DNA of 64,000 bases from Opitutaceae bacterium (GTDB lineage Bacteria > Verrucomicrobiota > Verrucomicrobiia > Opitutales > Opitutaceae), in NCBI GenBank assembly GCA_028280945.1, contig JANQKV010000013.1, forward strand, positions 1 to 64,000. The letters are read 5' to 3'. Within the stretch, counting starts at the first letter, position 1; each line of letters opens with the position of its first letter. A program made the position numbers and the translations under genes. Shown one piece after another: positions 33,501 to 40,907 of the stretch. A model generated the notes under the pieces. That model was not told where the DNA came from and did not search any database. It worked only from the letters and a program-made list of their open reading frames with translations.

Positions 33501-34120
33501 CCTTCAACAGCACCTTCAAGAATATCCGCGCTCGTTTGGTCTGGGGGCCGCACTACACCGCGGATATCGTCGGCTACAACATCCACCGTTGGGAGGAAAA
33601 CCTGGAATCCTTGACGAAGGTCAAAATCAATGAAGGCCCCATCGACATCCCGTTCTACAACGGTACGGCTCTGACCGGAAATTCCAGCCCGGAGTATGAG
33701 CACTTCGACTACACGGTGAAGGAAGGAAAGACCTACGTCTACAAAGTGGTGGGCGTTGATGCGGGTGGTACGGAATCCGCGACCTCTGCCACTGCGACCG
33801 CGCTCACCATCACGGACGAAGACGACCCGACGGCACCCGGCACGCTCTGGCTGGATGACACCCCTGATCCGAACGATGCTACCAAAGGGGACATCCTGTT
33901 GCGCTGGTTCGGCACCCCCACCTGGGATATCGCAGGCTTCGATGTCTACACGAGCACCGATGGGACAACATACACGCTCGCAACCACGCTCCCGAGGACC
34001 TCACTCCAGTGGAACCACGCCGACGTCGATTTCGACGGCACCACCTACTATTATTATGTACAGGCCATCGATATCAATGGCCGTGCTGCTGATTCGGAAG
34101 TCACTCAGATCACGCCGTGA
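30503..34120 (+). CDS. Large secreted protein with one CXXCH haem motif and two FN3-like domains
   Basis: A 1,205-residue protein with an N-terminal signal (LLAAAFIGLNLLVISKTSA). The ATG at 30,503 or the ATG directly before it is the start. Residues 40-160 are a beta-sandwich-like domain. Residues 170-310 hold a single CASCH motif (Cys238, Cys241, His242), followed by GVSENNAKDIVSYLRSLG as in class I cytochromes c. Residues 320-790 are mostly helical and unrecognised. Residues 800-970 are beta-rich (LFYERFETGSAEFG) and resemble a carbohydrate-binding module. Two fibronectin-III-like domains follow at about 1,005-1,105 and 1,115-1,205. It is not in an operon and is closed by a strong terminator. 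The base composition is somewhat richer in A/T than its neighbours. No function can be named; a surface redox protein is possible. Confidence 0.85.
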   Translation: MSLNLLTLAARLRPAPGARLLAAAFIGLNLLVISKTSAVQMPVRVFTTDATRISKSFNVALDSSKIADVEYLYLQVHGLRYGGQLSVKVNSDPYLQVYNHTVLVMEPEYSQGGIGGINHTISFLIDLSNSTLLTNNVIRVRLNGTDGDNNAIRVLDADLRDDNLNSLLTAGEVLHADTESVTGAQWSPYSTNNARISNGEKFWEGDSSIFDKDKDGNGTNDAYLISDPINETVILASCASCHFDDGGDLIYFNYSNDAIVSRAMYHGVSENNAKDIVSYLRSLGNPNPGRPWNPPFQPGAGLDPNRPGQAAARGEAWMAGAGLGAVVSTEQEVFDALFPGGGAVAEIAQVIDHEKEKTPLSVREIPVRFQFPDWNEWLPKHALEDLWYNTNYAEGITGGIDTLFDAKDDYRTAIDNGAAATRASNGELNETVGDFYKAIDNWLDPYRLPANTPPSGYNNKIKQVLNRSDSPVSERDQIISAVGRWRAVKMMDGVRANGLETVFDDTTAMVNAGHVNYTEELMSIPGDNNLAGVFGLAAHIASDNRDHFVGQPEAIGKMESNQWYTVQLVMNTGSRIQGNMNTPLDWDYQLNHLMSAADRTGETHGMTLLATYIKMMQQRDNGAGVKQKGYSQRTLHPFNFFSDDDRGREIFKGVMDQIRPGLWRDLFEEVCHEWFDVVTQWEVDDTTYLERLLNRNNFDPEGQPPLPFDVDDDSLFFWSNGSVAKGTSSVTWFYRLLPLLHQERIDEMLLLDFVDYCEALWSPQPNYSYENKDGNTVTVQLYTDSNGNTGWRVGGTTDIPGWASLFAADSLFYERFETGSAEFGSASDPVTRQIIRNTDWGKNSAAVPSNGGGRFIASRNILANETTRTRSTADLGIALPSGVGDIEIGARVAYESNNSNSPTSVRYRMQVKTSDGTSTSNNNSAWMTLPSDLDGEEFITYRDVLNVSGETEIVRVRLDFENTGGAGTVYVDNVYVREKQDASVLSESGTPPGTPQLATSFNSTFKNIRARLVWGPHYTADIVGYNIHRWEENLESLTKVKINEGPIDIPFYNGTALTGNSSPEYEHFDYTVKEGKTYVYKVVGVDAGGTESATSATATALTITDEDDPTAPGTLWLDDTPDPNDATKGDILLRWFGTPTWDIAGFDVYTSTDGTTYTLATTLPRTSLQWNHADVDFDGTTYYYYVQAIDINGRAADSEVTQITP

Positions 34121-34149
34121 ACGATTGATTTGAGGGAAAGCTGCTTCAG

Positions 34150-34185
34150 TCCCCGGGCGGCGTGGTCTGCCCGGGGATTTTTTTT
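34150..34185 (+). terminator. Rho-independent terminator of the haem/FN3 gene
   Basis: The stem CCCCGGGC / GCCCGGGG (34,151-34,158 and 34,169-34,176) with a 10-base loop is followed by A and eight T residues (34,178-34,185). It starts 30 bp after the stop codon and is the clearest intrinsic terminator in the window. Confidence 0.93.
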
Positions 34186-34307
34186 CAAGCAAGTCTCACC
34201 GCCCGGTCAAAGCACTGGTGAAGGCTGCCCTCTTGTGGGACTTGCCTTGAACGAAGTTGGCCATGAAAGCTGAGCGGCAACGCGGCTGACGCACGGTTGT
34301 TTTTTTA

Positions 34308-34338
34308 ACCGCAGATCACGCAGATTATCGCGGATCTG
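34308..34338. repeat. Degenerate GCAGAT short tandem repeat
   Basis: Three imperfect units follow each other about 10 bases apart: GCAGATCA, GCAGATTA and GCGGATCT. This pattern of ACCGCAGAT-like units is a commonly seen intergenic repeat in bacterial genomes and yields meaningless small open frames. Confidence 0.5.
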
Positions 34339-34368
34339 AGGGGCACGCGGTTGTTACGGAAGCACAGG

Positions 34369-34437
34369 TTGTCGGGCATAAAGCCCGACCCACAAACAGG
34401 TTGCTCCCTCAACGTGGGTCGGGCTTTACGCCGACAA
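34369..34437. repeat. REP-like inverted pair of hairpins
   Basis: The left arm (34,369-34,393) and right arm (34,414-34,437) are inverted copies, differing by a few bases, of a sequence containing GTCGGGC, AT-rich loop, GCCCGAC, then CCAC. Each arm can fold on itself, and the two arms can also pair across a 20-base spacer. This is the layout of REP/BIME elements that are mobilised by REP-associated tyrosine transposases. No such transposase gene is in the window. Confidence 0.75.
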
Positions 34438-34567
34438 TGAGTGACATCACTGCACCGACCGGGTCGCTTCCTCTCCCCCTCCACCTGGTGCAACATCCGA
34501 CTTTCCGCCATCCGCCCGCGTGCCGCCGATAGGGCCAGGCGTGATTGTCTCCGGAGGACCCGCCGAC

Positions 34568-34586
34568 TGTCACGTATTACGTGACA
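34568..34586. promoter_or_regulatory. 19-bp perfect palindrome, operator-like
   Basis: TGTCACGTATTACGTGACA is symmetric about the central base, with 9-bp arms, and lies 90 bp upstream of the membrane-protein gene at 34,677. The length and symmetry suit a dimeric DNA-binding protein. The factor is unknown. Confidence 0.55.
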
Positions 34587-34676
34587 ATGGTTGTAGCCCG
34601 CGGCTTCATTGTTAAATGAAGACAGCCACCCAAAGTCGTGACGACCGGGTGGTAGGGAGTTACATCCAACACCGAT

Positions 34677-35087
34677 ATGGACGATGAATGGTGGATACTG
34701 GGAGTGCGTTTGGCGGGGGTGTTTCATGTGGTGACGTTGATTTTGGCGGTGCGCACTCCGATACCGGCGGACTGGGACGCGGGGTTGGAACGTCTTTCCG
34801 AGATGCATCGAAAATTTGCCATCGCCCAAAACGCTGCGATCGGAGCGGTGATTGCATTTTTCGGAATCGTCTGCGTGGGATTTGCCCCCCAATTGGTGGA
34901 AGGAACCATCCTGGCGCGAATGTGGTGTGCTGCCATCGCCCTGTGGTGGGGAGGTCGTCTTGTCCTGCTGCCCTGGATCGGAGTGAAGTCCGAGTTAAAG
35001 ACCATGTGGTTGCGACTCGGGTTTATCCTTCTGCGGCTGCAGTGTGCCATTTACGCCATCGCGTTTGGTTGGCTGGCTTTGCGTTGA
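34677..35087 (+). CDS. Small integral membrane protein, function unknown
   Basis: A 136-residue protein with about four hydrophobic segments: WWILGVRLAGVFHVVTLILAV, then AAIGAVIAFFGIVCVGFAP, ARMWCAAIALWWGGRLVLLPW and LRLGFILLRLQCAIYAIAFGW. Charged residues lie between them in a consistent inside-outside pattern. No family was recognised. No ribosome-binding sequence is obvious, but the composition is that of a genuine membrane protein. It stands alone; the 19-bp palindrome upstream may control it. Confidence 0.65.
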   Translation: MDDEWWILGVRLAGVFHVVTLILAVRTPIPADWDAGLERLSEMHRKFAIAQNAAIGAVIAFFGIVCVGFAPQLVEGTILARMWCAAIALWWGGRLVLLPWIGVKSELKTMWLRLGFILLRLQCAIYAIAFGWLALR

Positions 35088-35269
35088 TTTCTTCGATCGA
35101 TAACCTGCCAGAACTCAGGTTGCCACGATCTTTGGCTTTTGCGCTCCGACCGCTTCAGGGTCCCTTCCTCGGCGTGCACAACCCGATTGCTTGATGGCAT
35201 GTTTGGGAGTATCTTCCCTCAGTTAAGGCTGAACCGTATTCCAGTCTTTTAGTCCCCCAATCTCGTCTC

Positions 35270-36040
35270 ATGAAATATTCCCCCGAAGAAGCCAAGTCGC
35301 TCAAGGAAAGTTACGATCGCGATGGTTATGTCGCCCTGCGTGGTTTCCTCAACGCCGACGAACTGCAGACGCTCAAAGCCAACCTCCAGCGTTATATCGA
35401 TGAGGTGGCGCCTTCCCTGCCCAAGGAGGACGTCTTCTACGAGACGAAGGACGATCACTCCACGCTGAAGCAGTTGATCCGCATGAGCCAACACGATGCC
35501 TTCTTTGCCGACATGCAAAACCAGGGGGCCTTCCGGGAGGTGGCGGAAATCCTGTTGGGCCGGGCCGTGGCTCCCCAGAACATGCAGTTCTTTAACAAGC
35601 CTGCCAGGGTCGGCCAGCCCACCCCGCCGCATCAGGACGGTTATTACTGGATGATCACGCCCATGGAAGGGTGCACCATGTGGCTCGCCCTCGAGGATGT
35701 GGATGAAGAAAACGGCTGTGTGCGCTACGCGCGGGGTTCGCACCTGAAGGGAACGCGTATTCACTCACGCACTACCACCCTCGGATTTTCGCAAGGCATC
35801 CAGGATTTCCCGACCGAGGACGACCAAGCCACCGAAGCCGTCATGCGCGCCCAGGCCGGTGATCTGCTCGTGCATGATGCCATGACCGTGCACTGGGCGG
35901 ATGGAAACACCTCCGAGACCCGGAGCCGCAATGCGATGGGGCTGATCTACTACTCTGATCGTGCGCAGACCGACGAGGCCGCCCGCGAAGCCTACCAGCA
36001 GGAGCTGCACAAATCCCTCGAGGCGACCGGCAAGATCTGA
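35270..36040 (+). CDS. Phytanoyl-CoA dioxygenase (PhyH)-family Fe(II)/2-oxoglutarate oxygenase
   Basis: A 256-residue cytoplasmic protein. It has the PhyH double-stranded beta-helix signature: YDRDGYVALRGFLNADEL at the start, the iron ligands His and Asp in TPPHQDGYYW, the strand MWLALEDVDEENGCVRYARGSH, and AGDLLVHDAMTVHWADGN with the distal His. The Arg that binds 2-oxoglutarate is likely in the SRNAMG segment. Such enzymes hydroxylate small molecules or lipids; the substrate is unknown. It stands alone between an upstream membrane protein and a convergent permease gene. Confidence 0.88.
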   Translation: MKYSPEEAKSLKESYDRDGYVALRGFLNADELQTLKANLQRYIDEVAPSLPKEDVFYETKDDHSTLKQLIRMSQHDAFFADMQNQGAFREVAEILLGRAVAPQNMQFFNKPARVGQPTPPHQDGYYWMITPMEGCTMWLALEDVDEENGCVRYARGSHLKGTRIHSRTTTLGFSQGIQDFPTEDDQATEAVMRAQAGDLLVHDAMTVHWADGNTSETRSRNAMGLIYYSDRAQTDEAAREAYQQELHKSLEATGKI

Positions 36041-36108
36041 GGGCAGGGACAAGACCAATACTCATGCGGAGCCATGCGGGGTTATGGCGTGGTAGGAAAC
36101 GTGGGGTA

Positions 36109-38766
36109 TCAATCCGTGCGCAGGGCGTGCACGGGGTCGATGCGGGAGGCTTCGCGAGCGGGGAGATAGCCGGCGAAAAGGGAGCATGCGACAACGCTCA
36201 AGCTGGTGATGACATAGGTCATCGGATCGAATGAGCTGACCCCAAAGAGGATCGCATCCATCAGGCGTCCAGCGGCGAGGGCACCGAGCAGGCCCACGCC
36301 CACGCCCCAGACGGTGAGTTGCAGGGTCCGGCTCACGATCTCACGACTGACTCTGCCGCTGGTGGCGCCGAGGGCCATGCGGATGCCGATTTCCTTGCGG
36401 CGCTGAGTCACGGTGTAGGAGATCACACCATAAAGCCCGAGGGCGGCCAACCCGAGTGCCATGCCTGCGAAGCCGGTAACCAGCGATGCCATCAATCGGC
36501 GGGCGGAATTTGCGTGATCGACCAAGGTGCTCATTTCGCGGGCTTGAGTAAGGGGCAGGGTGGGATCGATTTCCTGCAGAGTGGCGCGGACGCTGCGCAT
36601 GAGCGTATTATGTGGCAGGGCGCTGCGAATCATCAGGTCCCAGGACGTTCCGCCCCATGACCGGTTGGTCATATACATCTCGCGGCCCGCGGTGATTTCC
36701 GGCCCGCGGTGACGCACGTCCTCCGCGACTCCGATCACCCTCATGGCATTGCCGTTTTGCCGGACGTAGTTGCCGACGGCGGATTGGTTGGGCCAGAAGC
36801 GTCGTGCCAGGGTTTGGTTGATGATAATCGCCTCGCGGTCGGCGCCGTCCGTGCGGTTGAAGCTGCGACCAGCGATAATCCGTGTCCCCATGGCCTCGAG
36901 CAGGCCGGCAGAGACAAGACGCACGTGCGCCCCGGTGCCGTCACGTCGACTGTCTTCGTCCTCAGGATTATCCAAAGCGGAAATACCCCAGCTGCGGTCC
37001 CGCTCAATGGGTATGCAATCTGTGAATCCCGCTGCCGATACGCCGGGCAGGGCTTCGACCCGGTCAATCATGGTATAAAGGTAGTCTGCGGTATGCTCGT
37101 CGCTGCTGATCAGATCGATCCGGACTGCAGTGAGGTTTTCGGGTTCATATCCGAGCTCAAGCTCGAGCACGTTGTGCAGGCTGCGCATGACCAGCCCGGC
37201 GGTGATCACGAGACCGCAGGCCAGGGCGATTTCTGTCACCACCAGGAAAGAGCGAACCCGCATTATGCCGCGGGAGGCCGTGGCGCCCCGGCCTTCGTCC
37301 TTGAGTGCGGCGAAACCGGGATCGCGTCGGCAACTGAGCCGCCAGGCCGGTGCCAGGCCGCAGCACACGGCGGTGACCGCGCTCAGGAGCAAAGTGAAAC
37401 CCAGACTCGCCGCATCGAGCCGCACACTCTGCAAGAGCGGGATGGCGACGGAAGACTTGGTTGCGAGAAAGTAGATCATGCCCGCTGCCAGTACCGTGCC
37501 CATGAGGGAACCGACGACCACAAGGGTGGCGCTTTCCGTGAACAGTTGGCGGAGGATGCGATTGTTGCCGGCACCCAACGCGGTGCGCAGCGCGAGCTCC
37601 TTGCCGCGGGCGGCACCTCGAGCCAGGAGCAGGCCGCCCAGATTGAACGCCACGATGGCGAGGAGCAGGCCGGCCGCAACGGAGAGGAACAGCAGCGGTT
37701 GGCGCAAACTCCCGGCGATGTGGTCGTGGAGGGCCAGAACGTTGGCACGGGGGTAGTCGCCGAGGGAGGGACGATTGGCGCGAGTGGTTTCCATCGCGAG
37801 CGCGAGATCGGCCCGCGCCTGATCGATCGTGATGCCCGGTTTCATGCGACCCACCAGGGCGAGCGTGTTGCCCCAGGTGCGCCGGTTGTCGTTGACGAGC
37901 GGGGCGTAGCAGTCGATGCGGACCGCCGGGTAAAACGAGGAGGCAAAGGCATCGAGTCGGGGCGCTACCCCGAGAATCTCCACCGGGGTGTTGTTGATGC
38001 GGATCGTCTCGCCGACGATGGAGCGATTTCCTCCGAAGCGGTTTTGCCAAAACTGGTAGCTGAGCACCACGGTGGGTGGACCATTGGGCAGGGCGTCTTC
38101 GGCGGTAAAGAAGCGACCCAGGTAGGGTTGCATCCCCAAGAGGGGAAACATGCCGTGGGAAACCATGATCGAGTTGACGGTTTCAGGAGAGCCGTTGTCC
38201 CGGTTCAGGCGGAAGGTCCGGCGGAGGGAAAACGGCTCGTAGGCTTCAAGATGATCGAGCGTGCGGTTGGATTCCTGCAGGCCTTCGTAGGCATCCACGC
38301 GGTGGGTGACCGCGGAAAGGTTATCGCGGGGAGTTTCCGGAGGTCCGTTGGTGATCCAAACGAATTGTTCCGCCTGCGGGAAGGGCAGGGGGCGCAGCAG
38401 GACGGTGTTGACCAGACTAAAGACGGAGGTGTTGAGACCTACCCCGATGGCGATGATGGCCAGGGCAATGAGCGTAAAACCACGTTCACGTTGGAACAGA
38501 CGCGCGGTGTAACGCAGGTCGAGTCCCAGTTGTTCAAACCATGGCAGACTGCGGGTTTCACGGTGCAGCTCGCGCGTTTGTTCGATGCCACCGAGCTCGA
38601 GCCGGGCCTGTCGACGCGCCTGGGCGGGAGGCATTCCCTCGGCGATATATTGCTCGGTGAGCATGTCCGCATGGTGGGCGAGCTCCTTGTCGAAATCGGC
38701 ATCGAGCTCGGGTTTGTGAAAGGCGGCGCGGAAGCGCGCCAGCAAACGGTCGAGGGCGGGAATCAT
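36109..38766 (-). CDS. ADOP-type (FtsX/MacB-like) orphan ABC permease with N-terminal prefix domain
   Basis: An 885-residue membrane protein with two copies of the MacB-PCD plus FtsX arrangement in one chain, as in the acidobacterial duplicated orphan permeases. The first 90 residues (KPELDADFDKELAHHADML, EGMPPAQARRQARLELGG) are the permease-prefix domain. The membrane segment IALAIIAIGVGLNTSVFSLV follows, then periplasmic domain, three-helix FtsX block (VAAGLLLAIVAFNLGGLLLARGAARGKELALR), and the same again to the C-terminus, ending REASRIDPVHALRTD. The start overlaps the PadR stop by one base (TGATG). No ATPase gene is adjacent. Confidence 0.88.
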   Translation of the reverse strand: MIPALDRLLARFRAAFHKPELDADFDKELAHHADMLTEQYIAEGMPPAQARRQARLELGGIEQTRELHRETRSLPWFEQLGLDLRYTARLFQRERGFTLIALAIIAIGVGLNTSVFSLVNTVLLRPLPFPQAEQFVWITNGPPETPRDNLSAVTHRVDAYEGLQESNRTLDHLEAYEPFSLRRTFRLNRDNGSPETVNSIMVSHGMFPLLGMQPYLGRFFTAEDALPNGPPTVVLSYQFWQNRFGGNRSIVGETIRINNTPVEILGVAPRLDAFASSFYPAVRIDCYAPLVNDNRRTWGNTLALVGRMKPGITIDQARADLALAMETTRANRPSLGDYPRANVLALHDHIAGSLRQPLLFLSVAAGLLLAIVAFNLGGLLLARGAARGKELALRTALGAGNNRILRQLFTESATLVVVGSLMGTVLAAGMIYFLATKSSVAIPLLQSVRLDAASLGFTLLLSAVTAVCCGLAPAWRLSCRRDPGFAALKDEGRGATASRGIMRVRSFLVVTEIALACGLVITAGLVMRSLHNVLELELGYEPENLTAVRIDLISSDEHTADYLYTMIDRVEALPGVSAAGFTDCIPIERDRSWGISALDNPEDEDSRRDGTGAHVRLVSAGLLEAMGTRIIAGRSFNRTDGADREAIIINQTLARRFWPNQSAVGNYVRQNGNAMRVIGVAEDVRHRGPEITAGREMYMTNRSWGGTSWDLMIRSALPHNTLMRSVRATLQEIDPTLPLTQAREMSTLVDHANSARRLMASLVTGFAGMALGLAALGLYGVISYTVTQRRKEIGIRMALGATSGRVSREIVSRTLQLTVWGVGVGLLGALAAGRLMDAILFGVSSFDPMTYVITSLSVVACSLFAGYLPAREASRIDPVHALRTD

Positions 38767-39119
38767 CAGGCGCCTTTGGTGGAGGGAGGAGAGGAAAGGA
38801 AGCGGTCCATGATGTCGGCGACGCGTTGCCAGTTGCGGGCATCGGCTTCGAGGCGTTTGCGGCCGCGGGCAGTGAGCGCGTAGTATTTGGCACGTCGGTT
38901 GTTTTCCGAAGTGCCCCACTCGGCGGAGATCCATTTCCCCTGCAGCAGGCGAACCAGCGAGGCGTAGATCGTGCCCTGATTAAGCAGTATGTCGCCGGAG
39001 CCGACCTGTTCTATGCGGCGGGCGATACCGTAGCCGTGGAGGGGCCCCATGGTTCGGAGGGTTTGCAGCACCATCAGGTCGAGGGTGCCTTGCAGGAGGT
39101 CCAGTTTTTCGGAGGGCAT
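38766..39119 (-). CDS. PadR-family transcriptional regulator
   Basis: A 117-residue winged-helix repressor. The ATG at 39,119 is chosen because the family begins with KLDLLQGTLDLMVLQTL; the upstream open frame adds residues encoded by the operator. The HTH/wing region is GPLHGYGIARRIEQVGSGDILLNQGTIYASLVRLLQ followed by GWISAEWG-like sequence and YYALTARGRKRL. PadR regulators coupled to ADOP permeases are common. The stop overlaps the permease start by one base, so the pair is co-transcribed. Two inverted-repeat sites directly upstream (39,124-39,144 and 39,154-39,174) suggest autoregulation. Confidence 0.92.
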   Translation of the reverse strand: MPSEKLDLLQGTLDLMVLQTLRTMGPLHGYGIARRIEQVGSGDILLNQGTIYASLVRLLQGKWISAEWGTSENNRRAKYYALTARGRKRLEADARNWQRVADIMDRFLSSPPSTKGA

Positions 39120-39123
39120 GGCT

Positions 39124-39144
39124 TTATGTGGGAAGGCCACAGGA
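39124..39144. promoter_or_regulatory. PadR operator-like inverted repeat, imperfect copy
   Basis: TTATGTGG, 5 bases, CCACAGGA; the left half is identical to the perfect site at 39,154-39,174 and the right half keeps CCACA. It begins 5 bp upstream of the PadR start codon, so binding would also block translation initiation region transcription. Confidence 0.6.
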
Positions 39145-39153
39145 AAAAGAGCC

Positions 39154-39174
39154 TTATGTGGGATGTCCACATAA
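39154..39174. promoter_or_regulatory. PadR operator-like inverted repeat, perfect copy
   Basis: TTATGTGG, GATGT, CCACATAA: a perfect 8-bp inverted repeat with a 5-bp spacer. It contains ATGT and ACAT half-sites, like the ATGT-n8-ACAT pattern described for PadR proteins, here with 9 bases between them. Its centre is exactly 30 bp from that of the imperfect copy, about three helical turns, so two dimers would lie on one face of the DNA. Confidence 0.75.
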
Positions 39175-39713
39175 AAAGGTTTGGACCGGAACCGATTGAA
39201 ATCACTTGTCCTCCGGACTCATGCGGAGGCGTGAAGGAACGGAGCCGTATCTTAGCGCAATGAACTCGAAGCTGGCGAAGGTCCGCAAGGGGCATCCGCA
39301 CCAAAGCTTTATTTTTGAACAGACCGTCAGCTTGCTGGGGTTTACAGAAGGAAACGAAGAGAACGAAGTACGGGGCTACTCTCTAGCAGTCTTAATTTAC
39401 ACGGAGGAAACCGAGATCGGAGCGGAGCACGCAAAGATCACTCTCTCTGCTCCCCTCTGCTAGCTCCTGTAAAATTTCTGCAGTGGAGTGGCCTTGCTTG
39501 ACTTTGTTTCCTTTTGTGAGAGCAGCGTCGCTTGGCCTTCCTCATTCGTGATTTCTTGATTTCCGAATTCAAACCAGTCCGCTGTGTCAGCGATCCTTAA
39601 TGGGTTGGCTCCGCGCCTTAGCGTCTTCGCGTGAGATCCAGACAATCCAGTCTCCAGCGTCCAATGTGGGATGCTTTTTGACTTGGGGCAGCTTTCACTC
39701 CCTTGGTTCCTCC
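39175..39713. other. Gene-free region between PadR operator and YdjM-like gene
   Basis: About 540 bp with no credible gene. The open frames have no family-like sequence. Purine-rich fragments such as CACGGAGGAAACCGAGATCG and one copy of the 19-bp dispersed repeat (39,617-39,635) mark it as repeat-derived intergenic DNA. Confidence 0.55.
39617..39635 (+). repeat. Dispersed 19-bp repeat, copy 1
   Basis: CTTAGCGTCTTCGCGTGAG; matches the copies at 40,812-40,830 and 41,532-41,550 with 3 to 5 differences. Confidence 0.5.
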
Positions 39714-40751
39714 GTGGACTCCATCACCCAAGCCGCGCTCGGGACTGCTGTAAGTTATGCCTGTTGGTCAAAGCCGTTGGGGCGCAAGGCCCTGCCGCTG
39801 GGGTTTGCGTTGGGCACGTTGCCGGATCTGGACATCGTGGCCTACCCGTTGCTCGACGAGGTGCAGCGGCTTTACTGGCATCGCGGCGAATCCCACTCGG
39901 TGTGGTTTTTGATTCTCGGTTCCTGGCTGACGGCATGGCTGCTGCGCCGCATGCCTTGGACGCGGAATCTCACCTGGCGCCAAGCGTATGGGGGCGCATT
40001 TGCGATCTATACCACCCATGTGCTCATCGATCTCTTCACGGTCTACGGCACCCAGCTACTCGCGCCGTTCTCGCGATACGGGTTTGGCACGAACAATTTC
40101 TTCATTATCGATCCGCTGTTCACGGTGCCCATTCTGGTGGGCATTCTTGGTGCTCTCGTATGGCCGTCTGAGAAAGTCCGAGTGGGCTTCAACACCGTGG
40201 GCCTTGCCCTCGCAATGGTCTACACGGGCTGGTCGTTTTTCTCGCAGGCGGTGGCCGGCCGGGCGTTTGAACGCGCCCGGGAAGAACAGGGCATCACCGC
40301 GCAACGAATCTTCATGTCGGCCACGGCGTTCAACACGGTTCTCTGGCGCCAGATGGTTGAAACCGACGAGGGTTTTTTAATCGGCTATTGGTCGTGGTTC
40401 GATGCGGAGGATGCGCCGATCAACTTCCGCTTGATTCCTCAGCGCGCCGAGGCGGTGCAGGCGGTCACGGAGGCGCGGTCATTTGCCGTGCTGGAGTGGT
40501 TCTCCCAAGGATGGTGGGCGGTGGTGGAAGCGAAAGACGACAAGGCCATTGTGGTCGATTTGCGCTTTGGTGAGATTCCGTCGGCACCGGGGCAATCGGT
40601 GCAGGAACTCGGCTGGCCGTTTGCGTGGGAGTATGATCTCGCGGCGGGAACGGATGCGCCCCTGCGGCAGGTTGAACGCAAGGTGGCAGACTTCGACGCA
40701 ACCCTGGACCTGCTGTGGCAACGCATTCGTGGCGACGGGCAAGGCTGGTAG
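39714..40751 (+). CDS. YdjM-type inner-membrane protein (putative metal-dependent hydrolase)
   Basis: A 345-residue membrane protein. The GTG at 39,714 is chosen because family members begin with MDSITQAALG, which matches VDSITQAALGTAVSYACW here; the open frame to 39,600 is repeat-derived sequence. Marks are LGTLPDLDI, WHRGESHSVWF and YTTHVLIDLF, with conserved His and Asp residues within four to six membrane segments (FLILGSWLTAWLL, PLFTVPILVGILGALVW, VGLALAMVYTGWSFF). The C-terminal 130 residues are soluble. The YdjM/LexA-binding domain family is described as putative membrane-bound metal-dependent hydrolases; the substrate is unknown. Confidence 0.85.
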   Translation: MDSITQAALGTAVSYACWSKPLGRKALPLGFALGTLPDLDIVAYPLLDEVQRLYWHRGESHSVWFLILGSWLTAWLLRRMPWTRNLTWRQAYGGAFAIYTTHVLIDLFTVYGTQLLAPFSRYGFGTNNFFIIDPLFTVPILVGILGALVWPSEKVRVGFNTVGLALAMVYTGWSFFSQAVAGRAFERAREEQGITAQRIFMSATAFNTVLWRQMVETDEGFLIGYWSWFDAEDAPINFRLIPQRAEAVQAVTEARSFAVLEWFSQGWWAVVEAKDDKAIVVDLRFGEIPSAPGQSVQELGWPFAWEYDLAAGTDAPLRQVERKVADFDATLDLLWQRIRGDGQGW

Positions 40752-40811
40752 TTAACCGGCAGGAAGGGCCAAGCGCAAAGAGGCGAGGGCAGTGCAGGCC
40801 TCGATCTATGT

Positions 40812-40830
40812 CTCTGCGCCTCCGCGTGAG
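40812..40830 (+). repeat. Dispersed 19-bp repeat, copy 2
   Basis: CTCTGCGCCTCCGCGTGAG, in the convergent gap between the YdjM-like gene and the His-rich gene. Confidence 0.5.
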
Positions 40831-40840
40831 CCTATCTCGG

Positions 40841-40874
40841 AAAAAATGCGGTTATGGCGATGGTCGCAACCGCA
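40841..40874 (-). terminator. Rho-independent terminator of the His-rich protein gene
   Basis: TGCGGTT / AACCGCA (40,847-40,853 and 40,868-40,874) with inner pairing GCGA/TCGC. On the minus strand it is followed by six T residues (plus-strand A run 40,841-40,846). It begins 33 bp beyond the stop codon of the minus-strand gene. Confidence 0.8.
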
Positions 40875-40907
40875 CCGGTAGGTGGATAGATTTGCTTTGG
40901 GCGCGGT

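Larger units (their letters stand above)
34186..34676. other. Gene-free region with repeats and a palindrome
   Basis: About 490 bp without a credible gene. It contains a degenerate GCAGAT repeat (34,308-34,338), a REP-like pair of hairpins (34,369-34,437) and a 19-bp palindrome (34,568-34,586), listed separately. The minus-strand open frame here is a by-product of the repeat. Confidence 0.6.

Noticed and set aside
34305-34892. Minus-strand open frame in the gene-free region
   Set aside because: Ends in sequence produced by the GCAGAT-type repeat and overlaps the REP element; no credible protein.
36709-38883. Plus-strand open frame of about 720 codons opposite the ADOP permease
   Set aside because: Shadow of a well-supported permease gene; composition is not protein-like.
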